Assembly (NCBI GenBank): GCA_019636275.1
Contig: JAHBXY010000067.1
Location: forward strand, 1 to 46,025
Reading direction: 5' to 3'
From: Planctomycetota bacterium
GTDB lineage: Bacteria > Planctomycetota > J058
DNA: 46,025 bases
This document shows, one piece after another, positions 24,736 through 34,162 of the stretch (position 1 is the first letter of the stretch; each line of letters starts with the position of its first letter). Under the pieces are notes generated by a model. That model saw only the letters and a program-made list of their open reading frames with translations, made no database searches and had not been told where the DNA came from. Made by a program: the position numbers and the translations under genes.

Positions 24736-27117
24736 CTACTGGCCCGGCGTGCCCGGGAGGCCCGGCTCGGTCGCCAGGTCCTCGATGCGGTTGTACTTCA
24801 GCCGGTCGCCGAAGAGCTGCTGGATCCGCTCGAGCGTGACGTTCGGGTTGCCCGAGCTGCCCCGGCTCGTGAACCGGTAGGGATGGATCAGGTAGCGGAT
24901 GTACTTCCGCGTCTCGCCCGACTTCTGCAGCCAGTCGGTCTTCGAGCCCGGCCCCTCCATGATCTGCCCCGACTGACCGAAGTGCAGGCGGTAGGCGACG
25001 GTGTTGCTGCTGCTCGAGTCCTCGTCCGAGTAGCTGCCCTTGTCGATCTTGCAGCTCACGTCGAGGAGGTAGGGGTCGTCGCCCTCGGCCTCCTTCATGT
25101 CCGCCACGTAGCCGAGGAGCGGGTAGTTCCACACCTGGAAGTTCAGGTTGTTGTCCGGGTCCTTGAAGTCCATGTCGGCCATCATGCCCTTCTGCTCCAC
25201 GCGCAGCCACCGGTGCATCTGCCGGTGGAAGCCCGCGGCGTAGCGGTCGGGCTGGATGTCCTCGTTGCCGTTGCGCCAGTAGAAGGACGAGTTCTCCGTC
25301 GCGCCCATGCCGAACTCGGTGAGGATGCCCTTCTGGTCGCGGACCGTGATGGTCACGCCGTTGTGGCTGAACTCGCCCGACGGGGTGCGGAACACGATCG
25401 CCGCCAGCGCCCAGGCGTTGCAGTGGCCCCACCAGCCGACGCTGTAGGAGTCGTCGAGGTCGCCGTCGGCGATCCCGGTCTGGCGCTCCTTGATGTCGGC
25501 GGGGGTCAGCTCCGCGACGAGCTGGTCCTTCTTCAGGCCCTTGTAGAGCTTGACCTTCCCGCCCTCCTCGACGACGCGGTTGCCGAAGTGCTTCGTGCCG
25601 TCGTTCATGACGATGCACACGTTGTCGCGGTCGAAGAACGAGTTGAAGTCGGAGTCGACGTCGCTCGAGTCCATGAAGTCGAGCGAGCCCGGCTTGCCGA
25701 ACTCCTCCTGGTCGAGCTTGCCGTCGCCGTTCTTGTCCTGGCGCATGATCCGCGCGTGGTCGGCGTCGGTGCGCTGGCGCAGCAGCGGCTGCTGGCCCTC
25801 GCGCATGGCGCGCTCCCACTCCGCCTCGTCGAGGTCGCGCGAGCCGTCGCGGTCCCACTGGGTGACGAACGCCGCCGAAATCTCGGCCGCCGTGACCTTG
25901 CCGTCGCCGTTCTTGTCGTACGTCGTCCAGAGGATCTTGATCTGGCCCTTGATGAGCTGCTCGCGCACCTCGGTCGAGTCGACGAAGCCGTCGCTGTTCG
26001 CGTCGTAGCGGGCGAACGCGGCGGCCGGGTCGTCCTTCTCGATCACCCCGTCGCCGTCGAAGTCGCAGTGCCAGTCGCGCTCGGCGCGCTTCTCGGTCGG
26101 CGACGACACGAACGTGTAGTGGCCGCGCTCGAAGCCGAAGCCGGTGCGGTAGTCGGTGCCCTTCTCCCACCACAGGGCGCTGTCACGGCCGGTGAGGCCG
26201 AGCGCCTTGTCGAACTTGTCGAGCGGCCCGTTCGCCGCATGGAGCGCGTTCGAGCTCCCCTCGGCGGGCGGGAAGTGCGTCCACACCGACCAGGGCCGGA
26301 TGCGCGCGTCGATGCGGCCGTCCTGCACGAACGACGCCGACAGCTCGCCGTCGGCGGTGACGACCGCCGTGTAGGCGCCGAGCACCGGGCTGCGGTGCGG
26401 GATCTCGTAGGTCAGCTCCGCGGCCGCCGGCCGGTCGACCGGGCTGCCGTCGGGCTTGAGCAGGCTCACCGCGCCCGAGGTCACGCGCAGCTTGAGCGTG
26501 CCGTCGGTGGGGACCACGACCGTGTAGCGGCCGTTGGCGCGCACGGCGAGCTTGCCGCCGAGCTTCACGCGGCCCGTCTCCACGACGTCGGGCCCGGGCG
26601 AGCTCAGGCGCGTGCCGCGCGTGCTGATGCTCGTCCACCACTCCTCGGGGCGGCGGCGCGTCGTGTTGTCGACGCGCTCGGCGATCAGCCGGCCGCCCTC
26701 GGTGAGCGTGTAGGTGGCGCGGAACAGGTTGCCGTTCGGCGGCGGCTGGTTGGCCCCGCCCGGCGCGTTCGGGTTGTTCAGCACGTTGGCCAGGCCCGTG
26801 CCGGCCGGCGTGCCGTCCTGGTTCAGCCGGTAGGTCACGACCAGGCGGTCGCCCTCGACCTGCGCCTGGCCCACCCAGGTGAACGCGGGCGTGTTGCGCC
26901 AGCGCCGCGCCGAGTAGTTCGCGTGGCGGCTCACGGTCAGCGCGCCGTCGTCGCCGCGGGTGACCTTGAGCTCGAGCACCTTCGTCTGGCGCTGGTTGTT
27001 GTAGGTTCCCTCGAGCTCGTAGGTGCCGAGGAACGCGTCGTCGGCGCGCGCCGACGTGGCGGTGGAGAGCACGAGCGCGCCTGCGCCGAGCAGGGCGAGC
27101 CAGCGGTGTCGCTGCAT
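24736..27117 (-). CDS. Secreted EF-hand protein with transglutaminase-like GHCNAW motif
   Basis: A 793-residue exported protein (signal QRHRWLALLGAGALVLSTAT, cleaved before DDAFLGTYEL). An N-terminal beta-rich region (~25-330) is followed by five EF-hand-type calcium loops: DFDGDGVIEKDD (~350), DANSDGFVDSTE (~370), DKNGDGKVTAAE (~400), DRDGSRDLDEAE (~421), DKNGDGKLDQEE (~460). The C-terminal domain contains GWWGHCNAWALAA with Cys ~566, like the catalytic Cys of the elicitor-type transglutaminase family known from oomycetes and some bacteria, plus later HRW, HPYRFT segments that could supply His/Asp. I infer a calcium-dependent secreted transglutaminase or cysteine hydrolase. ATG 27117 has GGAGG ~10 nt upstream. 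Confidence 0.78.
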   Translation of the reverse strand: MQRHRWLALLGAGALVLSTATSARADDAFLGTYELEGTYNNQRQTKVLELKVTRGDDGALTVSRHANYSARRWRNTPAFTWVGQAQVEGDRLVVTYRLNQDGTPAGTGLANVLNNPNAPGGANQPPPNGNLFRATYTLTEGGRLIAERVDNTTRRRPEEWWTSISTRGTRLSSPGPDVVETGRVKLGGKLAVRANGRYTVVVPTDGTLKLRVTSGAVSLLKPDGSPVDRPAAAELTYEIPHRSPVLGAYTAVVTADGELSASFVQDGRIDARIRPWSVWTHFPPAEGSSNALHAANGPLDKFDKALGLTGRDSALWWEKGTDYRTGFGFERGHYTFVSSPTEKRAERDWHCDFDGDGVIEKDDPAAAFARYDANSDGFVDSTEVREQLIKGQIKILWTTYDKNGDGKVTAAEISAAFVTQWDRDGSRDLDEAEWERAMREGQQPLLRQRTDADHARIMRQDKNGDGKLDQEEFGKPGSLDFMDSSDVDSDFNSFFDRDNVCIVMNDGTKHFGNRVVEEGGKVKLYKGLKKDQLVAELTPADIKERQTGIADGDLDDSYSVGWWGHCNAWALAAIVFRTPSGEFSHNGVTITVRDQKGILTEFGMGATENSSFYWRNGNEDIQPDRYAAGFHRQMHRWLRVEQKGMMADMDFKDPDNNLNFQVWNYPLLGYVADMKEAEGDDPYLLDVSCKIDKGSYSDEDSSSSNTVAYRLHFGQSGQIMEGPGSKTDWLQKSGETRKYIRYLIHPYRFTSRGSSGNPNVTLERIQQLFGDRLKYNRIEDLATEPGLPGTPGQ

Positions 27118-27305
27118 CGTGGGTGAGCCTCCATGCGTGGGCAGGTCGCGCATTCCAGCCGTTGCGCGGAAACCGCCCGTTTGCACGCCAAGACTTTAGC
27201 GCAGGCGCCGGGAAAGTTCCACTCCCCTTAACCGACCGGGGCAACGCGCCTTACGCGGCGCCCTTCCGGTCGGGTGGCGCGACGGAGCACCGGTCGCGGG
27301 TCACG

Positions 27306-29294
27306 ATGGCCCGCGTGCGACCGGGCGAGGACGACGTCCCGACCGAGGGCGCGCTGCTGCGCGCCCTCGTCGACCGGGTCCCGGCCATGCTGGCCTACTG
27401 GGACGCCGGTCAGCGCTGCCGCTTCGCGAACCGCGCCTACGAGCGATGGTTCGGGGTCTCGCCCGAGGCGGTCGTCGGCAGGCACATGAGCGAGCTGCTC
27501 GGACCGCTCTACTGGCTCAACCTGCCCTACATCGAGGGCGCGCTGCGCGGCGAGCCCCAGGAGTTCGAGCGCGAGATCCCGGACCCGGGCGGCGGTCCCC
27601 CGCGGCAGAGCCTGGCCTGCTACATCCCGGACGTCGTCGACGGGTCCGTGCGCGGCTTCTTCGTCGTGGTGAGTGACGTCACGAGCGTGAAGCGCGCCGA
27701 GCGGGCGCTGCGGGAGTCCGAGGAGCGCTTCCGCCTGACGATCGACGAGGCCCCGATCGGCATGGCGCTCGTCGCGCTCGACGGCCGGTTCTTCCGGGTC
27801 AACCGGGCCCTGTGCGAGATCGTGGGCTACACGCGCGACGAGCTGACCGGGCTCACCTTCCAGGCGATCACGCATCCCGACGACCTGGACGCCGACCTCG
27901 CCCTCGCGGGGCAGCTCGCGCGCGGCGAGATCCCCCGCTACCAGCTCGAGAAGCGCTACCTGCGCAGGGACGGGTCGATCGTCGAGATCATGCTCAGCGG
28001 CTCGGCGGTGCGGAGCCCCGAGGGGAAGCTGCTCTACTTCATCGCCCAGGTCGAGGACATCGGCGCGCGCAAGCGCCTCGAGCGGGAGCGCCAGCTCCTG
28101 GCCGACGCCGCCGCGGCGCTCGCCTCGTCGCTCGACTACGAGCAGACGCTGGTGGCCGTCGCCGAGCGCGTGGCCCGCGACCTCGCCGACTTCTGCATCG
28201 TCGACGTCATGGAGGAGTCAGGCCATCTGCTGCGGGTCAAGGTCGCCACCGCGGACCCGGCGAAGGCCGAGGCCGCCGCGCGCCTGGAGCGGGTGCGCAT
28301 CGACCGGGGCCGCCCCTACCTCCTGCGCCCCGTCGTCGAGACGAAGCAGCCGTTGCTCCTCGAGCGCGTCACCGCCCGCCACCTCGAGGACGCCGCGCAG
28401 TCGCCCGAGCACCTCGCGGCGCTCCGCGGCCTGACCCCCGCCTCGCTGCTGGCGCTGCCGCTCCTCCTGCGGGGGCGGCTCCTCGGCGTGCTCGCGCTCG
28501 TCTCGTCCGCGCGCGCCTACGGCGAGGACGACCTCCGCGTGGCGAGCGCGCTGGCCGACCGGGCCGCGGTGGCCCTGGAGAACGCCGCGCTCTACCGGGC
28601 CGCCCTGGACGCGACCAAGCTGCGCGACCAGGTGCTCGGGATCGTCGTGCACGACCTGCGCAACCCGCTGGGCACGGTGCTCCTGCACGCGGGCGCGCTC
28701 CGGGAGCGCGGCGGCGAGGCCGAGCGGCGGCGGGCCGAGGCGATCGAGGGCGCGGCGCGCCGCATGAGGCGCCTCGTCGACGACCTCCTCGACGTGTCCC
28801 GCATGGAAGAGGGGCGCCTCTCGCTCCGGCTCGCCCGCGTCGCGCCGCGGCCGCTGCTCGAGGAGGTCGGCGCGAGCCAGGCGGGCCTCGCCGCGGCCGC
28901 CTCCCTCGACCTCCGCGTCGAGGCGCCGCCCGACCTCCCCGACGTCCGTGGCGACCGCGACCGCCTCCTGCAGGTGTTCGAGAACCTCGTGGGCAACGCC
29001 ATCAAGTTCACGCCGCCGGGCGGGCGGATCACGCTGGGGGCCGCGCCCGGGGCGGGCGAGGTCCGCCTCCACGTGAGCGACACGGGGGGCGGCATCGCGG
29101 CCGACGACCTGCCGCACGTCTTCGACCGCTTCTGGCAGGCGCGCCGGGCCGACCGCGGCGGCGCGGGGCTGGGCCTGGCGATCGTGCGGGGGATCGTCGA
29201 GGCCCACGGCGGCCGCATCGAGGTCGAGAGCGCGCCCGGCCACGGGAGCACGTTCTCGTTCACCGTCCCGGTCGAGCCGCCGCCCGGGGCCTGA
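27306..29294 (+). CDS. PAS-PAS-GAF sensor histidine kinase
   Basis: A 662-residue cytoplasmic histidine kinase. Domains in order: PAS 1 (~17-130, AMLAYWDAGQRCRFANRAYE), PAS 2 with PAC (~135-255, EERFRLTIDEAPIGMALVAL, FFRVNRALCEIVGYTRDEL), GAF (~265-425), HisKA with H-box GIVVHDLRNPLGTVLL (phospho-His ~449), and HATPase (~550-655) with N-box ENLVGNAIKFTPPGG, G1 DTGGGI and G2 GAGLGLAIVRG. No transmembrane segment, so the signal is intracellular. No response regulator lies beside it. The start ATG 27306 has no clear Shine-Dalgarno sequence. A 188-nt spacer separates it from the divergent EF-hand gene. Confidence 0.93.
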   Translation: MARVRPGEDDVPTEGALLRALVDRVPAMLAYWDAGQRCRFANRAYERWFGVSPEAVVGRHMSELLGPLYWLNLPYIEGALRGEPQEFEREIPDPGGGPPRQSLACYIPDVVDGSVRGFFVVVSDVTSVKRAERALRESEERFRLTIDEAPIGMALVALDGRFFRVNRALCEIVGYTRDELTGLTFQAITHPDDLDADLALAGQLARGEIPRYQLEKRYLRRDGSIVEIMLSGSAVRSPEGKLLYFIAQVEDIGARKRLERERQLLADAAAALASSLDYEQTLVAVAERVARDLADFCIVDVMEESGHLLRVKVATADPAKAEAAARLERVRIDRGRPYLLRPVVETKQPLLLERVTARHLEDAAQSPEHLAALRGLTPASLLALPLLLRGRLLGVLALVSSARAYGEDDLRVASALADRAAVALENAALYRAALDATKLRDQVLGIVVHDLRNPLGTVLLHAGALRERGGEAERRRAEAIEGAARRMRRLVDDLLDVSRMEEGRLSLRLARVAPRPLLEEVGASQAGLAAAASLDLRVEAPPDLPDVRGDRDRLLQVFENLVGNAIKFTPPGGRITLGAAPGAGEVRLHVSDTGGGIAADDLPHVFDRFWQARRADRGGAGLGLAIVRGIVEAHGGRIEVESAPGHGSTFSFTVPVEPPPGA

Positions 29295-29308
29295 CCGCGA
29301 GGGGCGGC

Positions 29309-29314
29309 TACAAT
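29309..29314 (+). promoter_or_regulatory. Candidate -10 element (TACAAT) for the aminopeptidase
   Basis: TACAAT lies 21 nt before the ATG at 29336, with GGAGG in between as a ribosome-binding site. No good -35 match is present at 16-18 nt. It would allow expression separate from the upstream histidine kinase gene, 41 nt away. Confidence 0.4.
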
Positions 29315-29335
29315 CGCGCGCCCACCGGAGGCCCC

Positions 29336-30640
29336 ATGCTCCCCGACGCGACCCGCGCGCTGCTCGAGTTCATCGACGCCTCGCCGACCCCGTTCCACGC
29401 CGTGACCGAGGCCGCCCGGCGCCTCGAGCAGGCCGGCTTCACCCGCCTGCGCGAGGAGGACGCCTGGACGCTCACGCCGGGCGCGCGCCGCTACGTGACG
29501 CGCAACGGGTCGACGCTCATCGCGTTCGTCGTCGGCGCGGGCGCGCCCGCCGACCACGGGTTCCGCCTCGCCGGCGCGCACACCGACAGCCCGAACCTGC
29601 GCCTCAAGCCGCAGCCCGAGCACGTGCGCGAGGGCTACCGCCAGCTCGGCGTCGAGGTCTACGGGGGCGTGCTCCTGCACACCTGGTTCGACCGCGATCT
29701 GTCGCTCGCCGGGCGCGTCGTCGTCGCGGGGGAGGCCGAGCCGCGCCTCCTGAACCTGCGCCGCACCGTGGCGCGGATCCCGAACATCGCCATCCACCTG
29801 AACCGCGAGGTCAACGAGAAGGGCTTCGTCGTCAACAAGCAGACGCAGCTCCCCCCCGTCCTGGGGCTCGAGCCGCCGGCGGTCGAGGGGCAGAAGCCCT
29901 CGACGGCGTGGCTGCGCGAGCTGCTCGCGGCCGAGCTGGGCGTGGCCGCCGGGGCGATCGAGGGCTTCGACCTCATGTTCCACGACGCCGTGCCGTCGAC
30001 GGCCTCGGGCCTCGCGGGCGAGCTGATCCACGCGCCGCGGCTCGACAACCTCGGCAGCTCGCACGCCGCGCTCGAGGCCCTGAGCGCGGCGGCGGCGACG
30101 GCGTGCCCGGCGACGCGCGCGATCGCGCTCTATGACAACGAGGAGGTCGGCAGCGAGAGCGCCGAGGGCGCGGCGTCGCCGTTCCTGGCGGCCGTGCTCG
30201 AGCGGATCAACCTGGCCTGCGGCGGCGGCCGCGAGGACCTGCACCGCGCGCTGGCGCGCTCGCACTTCGTCTCGGCCGACATGGCCCACGCGGTCCACCC
30301 GCACCACGCCGACCGCCACGAGCCGCAGCACATGCCCAGGCTCAACGCCGGGCCGGTGATCAAGATCAACACGAACCTGCGCTACGCCACGAACGCGGCC
30401 ACGCAGACCTACTTCGAGCGCCTGTGCCGGGAGGCCGACGTGCCCTTCCAGCGCTTCGTCAACCGCACGGACCTGCCCTGCGGGACCACGATCGGCCCGA
30501 TCACGGCCGCGCGCCTGGGGATCCCGACGGTCGACGTGGGCAACCCGATGCTCTCCATGCACTCGATCCGCGAGATGGCCGGCAGCCAGGACCACCCGCT
30601 CATGATCCGCGCGCTCACGGCCCACTTCTGCTTGGTCTGA
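29336..30640 (+). CDS. apeB: M18 family aminopeptidase
   Basis: A 434-residue cytoplasmic M18 metallo-aminopeptidase that removes N-terminal residues, forming dodecamers in known relatives. Zinc and catalytic residues are visible: GAHTDSPNLRLKP (His ~82, Asp), ARLDN-type APRLDNLGSSHAAL (Asp), DNEEVGSESAEGA (~266-278), FVSADMAHAVHPHHADRHEP and NRTDLPCGTTIGPI, with the final His in NPMLSMHSIREM. Length matches bacterial DNPEP-like enzymes. ATG 29336 follows GGAGG by ~5 nt. Family assignment is very secure. Confidence 0.96.
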   Translation: MLPDATRALLEFIDASPTPFHAVTEAARRLEQAGFTRLREEDAWTLTPGARRYVTRNGSTLIAFVVGAGAPADHGFRLAGAHTDSPNLRLKPQPEHVREGYRQLGVEVYGGVLLHTWFDRDLSLAGRVVVAGEAEPRLLNLRRTVARIPNIAIHLNREVNEKGFVVNKQTQLPPVLGLEPPAVEGQKPSTAWLRELLAAELGVAAGAIEGFDLMFHDAVPSTASGLAGELIHAPRLDNLGSSHAALEALSAAAATACPATRAIALYDNEEVGSESAEGAASPFLAAVLERINLACGGGREDLHRALARSHFVSADMAHAVHPHHADRHEPQHMPRLNAGPVIKINTNLRYATNAATQTYFERLCREADVPFQRFVNRTDLPCGTTIGPITAARLGIPTVDVGNPMLSMHSIREMAGSQDHPLMIRALTAHFCLV

Positions 30641-30677
30641 TCGCGGCTGCGGCGGAGGATGGTGGGCGCTGCCGTTC

Positions 30678-30710
30678 GTCGAGGTGCCGCGCTGCGCGCG
30701 GCACCTCGAC
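30678..30710 (+). terminator. Hairpin downstream of apeB
   Basis: Arms 30678-30691 (GTCGAGGTGCCGCG) and 30697-30710 are exact reverse complements around a 5-nt loop. It follows the apeB stop by 37 nt but lacks a U-tract, so it may be a terminator, an mRNA-stabilising stem, or part of a decayed repeat. Confidence 0.45.
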
Positions 30711-31061
30711 CGCTCAGGCTCGGTCGGCGGCCAGGAGGCCGCCTTCCCTCGCCTTCGCGCGGCATCGCCTCGCCCTCCTCCGCCTCGCCTGGGGCTCTGG
30801 CTGCGGAAGTGCGGTGAGGTGTGCTCGGAGGCGGTCCGGCCGTCTGCGAGGACGGCCGAGCGGGCCTGAGCTGAACGATCGCGGCCGCGGCACGAATCAA
30901 GTAGCTCCCTGACGACCGCCGCCGCGGCGCGCGGCACGAATGACGTCGCTCCGTGGCGTTGCGCGGGCGGGCTCATGAACGAGTGACGGCTGGCCGCGGG
31001 CGCTCCTCGGCGCTCGCCGGGCGGACTCGTGCATGATGCGGCGCGCCGGGCGCCGGGCATG

Positions 31062-31067
31062 TAGCCT
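31062..31067 (+). promoter_or_regulatory. Candidate -10 element before the kinase-FGE gene
   Basis: TAGCCT ends 6 nt before the GTG at 31074 with no Shine-Dalgarno sequence between; this is the same layout as at 807-812 and 17985-17990 and predicts a leaderless transcript. No -35 is evident. Confidence 0.35.
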
Positions 31068-31073
31068 GGGCGC

Positions 31074-34000
31074 GTGGACGTGGGCCCGGGGAGCAGGATC
31101 GCCGACCGCTACGTCGTCGAGCGGGCGCTCGCGCAGGGCGGCATGGGCGCGGTGTTCGTCGCCCGCGACGAGCGCCTGGGCGCGCGGGTGGCCCTCAAGG
31201 TCACGGCGGCCGCCGGCGCGACCCGCGAGCAGGTGAGCCGGCGCTTCGCGCGCGAGGCGCGGATCGGGGGGCGCCTCGGCAGCCGGCACCCGGGGGTCGT
31301 GCGCGCGCTCGACTGGGGCCGGGTGGACGCGGTCCAGCTCTACCTGGCCATGGACCTGGTCGAGGGCGCGCGGCCCCTGGACCTGCAGCAGGGCTCGCGC
31401 GAGGAGCGCGTCGCGCGCTGGCGGCGCGCCGCCGACCTGGTGTGCCAGGCCCACGCGCAGGGGGTGCTCCACCGCGACCTGAAGCCGGCGAACTACCTCC
31501 AGGCCCCCGACGGGGCGGTGTTCCTCACCGACTTCGGGCTGGCGAAGGTCGTGGGCGAGGACGACGACCCCTCGGGCGAGCAGGCGAGCCTGACGCTCAC
31601 CGGCGTGGGCATGGGCACCCCGCGCTACATGCCGCCCGAGCAGCTCGACGACGCCAAGCGCGTCGACGTGCGCGCGGACGTGTACGCGCTCGGCTGCATG
31701 CTGTTCGAGGCGGTGACCCTGCGCCCGCCCTACCCGGGCTCGACGCCCGTCGCGATCGCGACCGCGCACGCCCGGGTGTCGGCGGGCCTCGAGCCCGCGC
31801 CGCGGGCGCGCGACGTCGACCCGACCGTCCCCGAGGCGATCGACGCGGCGTGCGCCGCCGCGCTCGCGCTCGACGTCGACGCCCGCGTGCCGTCGGTCGC
31901 GCACCTGCTGCACCTCCTCGACGGGCTCCCGCCGCCCGACCCGGCCACCGGCGCGCCGCCCGCCGCCCCGTCGATCGGCGCGCTGCCGACGACCCCGCCC
32001 GGGTCGCCCGCCGCGCGGGAGGTCGGCCTCTCCGCTCTGCCGACGGGCGCGGCCGCCGCGCTCGCGCCCGCGCCCCGCCGCGGCCGCGCGGGGCAGCGGT
32101 CGCCCTCGTCGCGGGCGCCGTGGCCGTCGTGCTCGGCGCAGCGCTCCTCGACCGCGCCCAGGTGCTCCGCCGCTCCGGCGAGGCGCCGTCGCCCGAGGTG
32201 CCTGCCCAGCCGCCATCGGCGCCGGTACCGTTCTCGCGCGAGGGGACGCCGCCGAGCGCCGCCCCGGGCCGCCGCGCCGCGCTCCTCGAGGTCACCCCGG
32301 TCGACGGCGCGATCGTGGCCGACCGCGCCGTCGACGTCCGCGGCCGCGTGGACCCGCCCGACGCCCGCGTCGAGGTGGCCGGGTTCCGCTGCGAGGCGCG
32401 GGCGGGCGAGTTCGTCGTCTCGCGCCTCGCGCTGACGGTCGGCGCCAATCGGCTCGAGGTGACGGTGTGGCCCGCCGACGGCCGCGAGCCGGCGCGGGCG
32501 GAGCTCGTCGTGACCAGCGACCCGGCGCCGCCCGTCGTGACGCTCGACGCGCCCGCCGACGGGCTCGTCACCGCGGCCCCCGGGGTCGAGCTCCGGGGGC
32601 GCGTCGACGACACGACCGCCGTCGAGCTGGCGCTCGGCGGCGAGGTGGTGGCGCGGACGCCCCCGGGCGGCGGGCCGTTCGGGCCGATCCCGGTGCCGCT
32701 CGGGCTCGGCGAGACGACCCTCGAGCTCGTGGCCACCGACGCCACCGGCCAGACGACGCGGCTCGCGCGCACGGTCCGCCGTCGCCCGGCCGCGCTGGGG
32801 CTCCGCGTCGACGCGCCGGCGCCCGACCTCGATGTGCCGCAGGAGCGCGTCCGGCTGCGCGGGGCCCTCACGGGTGACGCGGGCGAGGCGTCGCTCCGCC
32901 TGCTCGTGGACGGCGCCCCGGTGCCGCTCGCCGGCGCCGCGTTCGACCACGAGGTCCCCCTCGCCGCGGGCCCCGACGGCGAGCGCGCGCTCGACCTCGT
33001 CGCCACGGGGTCGTCCTCCGCCGGCCCGCTCGAGGCGCGGGCGACGATCCGGGTGCGGGTCGACCGCGCCGCGCCGGTCCTGCGCCTCGTCGCGCCAGCG
33101 GCCCCCGTGACGACGACGACGGCGCGCGTCCTGCACCTGGATGCCGAGGTCGAGGACGCCGCGGCCTGGGTGGCGGTCGCCTGCGTGACCACGACCTCCT
33201 TCTCCGTCCCGGTGCCGCGCGGCGAGCGCCTCTCGCTCGCGGTGCGCCTCGCCGAGGGCCCGAACACGATCACCCTCACCCCGACCGACGTGGCCGGCAA
33301 CCGCGGCGAGGCCTTGACGGTCGAGGTCGAGCGGGTCCCCCCGGGGCCGGCGTGGGTGCGCGAGGTCCCCTTCGTCGAGCGGCCCGAGGTGCTCCCGCCG
33401 GGCGTGACCTGGGGCGCGGCGCCGCGCGAGTACGTGAGCGAGAAGGACGGCTCGATCCTCGTCTGGGTGCCGCCGGGTGCCTTCGTCATGAGCGAGGACA
33501 TCCGGCGGCACCCTGACTTACCCCCGCAGCGACGCTCCGCCGACGTGCGGCTCACGCGGGGCTACTTCCTCGGCAAGTACGAGGTCACCCGGGCGCAGTA
33601 CGCCCGCTTCTGCGCGGAGACGGGCCGCCAGCCGCTCAAGCGCCCGCCGAGCTGGATCGAGGAGGACCACCCGGTCGCGAACGTCTCGTGGAGCGAGGCC
33701 GTGGCCTACTGCGCCTGGGCCGGCCTGCGCCTGCCCACCGACGCGGAGTGGGAGTTCGCCGCGCGCGGCGCCGATCCCAAACGGGAGTATCCATGGGGGA
33801 GCGGGTATCAGGAGGGCGGGTGGGGCACGTGGTGCAAGCTGCACGAGCCCGTGGGCCGCTTCCTGGACACCGTGCCAGGGGGCACCTTCCCCAGGGACGT
33901 GAGCCCCTTCGGCGCCTTCGACATGGCCCGGCAACGTGTCGGAGTGGGTCCACGACTGGCACGGCGAGGACCTGCGCCTGCCGCGCATGGAACCCGGCGG

Positions 34001-34158
34001 GGCCGGCGACCGGCGCCGAGCGCGTGGTCCGGGGTGGCAACTTCTCACGGGAGAGCCCGGGGGGCACGAACGCCTCGCTGAGGGCCCGCCACCGCCTCGC
34101 GCCCGACGAGCGACGCCCGGGCGTCGGCTTCCGCGTGGCGCTGTCCGGCGTGGACTGA
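31074..34158 (+). CDS. Ser/Thr kinase fused to Ig-like and formylglycine-generating-enzyme-like domains (frame-broken)
   Basis: About 1028 residues if three one-base breaks are corrected. Kinase domain (~11-270): LAQGGMGAVFVA, VALKVTAA, HRDLKPAN, LTDFGLAK, GTPRYMPPEQ. A transmembrane helix (VALVAGAVAVVLGAALLDRA, ~340) is one frame over after ~32090. Then come several ~85-residue Ig/bacterial-surface-type beta modules (PPVVTLDAPADGLVTAAPGV, TLELVATDATGQTT, NTITLTPTDVAGNRGEA) and from ~790 an FGE/sulfatase-modifying domain (ILVWVPPGAFVM, YFLGKYEVTRAQYARFC, ANVSWSEAVAYCAWAGLRLP, TDAEWEFAARG). The end moves frame at ~33928 (MAGNVSEW needs one C fewer) and ~34010 (ERVVRGGNF...GFRVALSG). The extra or missing bases all lie in G/C runs. 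GTG 31074. Typical of planctomycetal signalling proteins. Confidence 0.78.
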
Positions 34159-34162
34159 ACGA

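Larger units (their letters stand above)
30641..31073. other. Non-coding spacer with hairpins and degenerate repeat sequences
   Basis: No gene is seen in these 433 bases. A perfect 14-bp hairpin (30678-30691 with 30697-30710, loop CTGCG) lies 38 nt after apeB and could terminate or protect its mRNA. The flank TCGCGGCTGCGGCGGAGGAT (30642-30661) resembles the reverse complement of the R1-family right end (TCGACGGCTGCGGCCGCGGA), suggesting a decayed copy in the opposite orientation. Two imperfect direct repeats (GCGGCACGAAT... at ~30885 and ~30939) lie near the right end. Confidence 0.5.

Noticed and set aside
24640..27126. Very long open frame on the plus strand opposite the EF-hand gene
   Set aside because: It is a high-GC antisense shadow; the minus strand has signal peptide, EF-hands and a good ribosome-binding site, while the plus frame has no recognisable domain.
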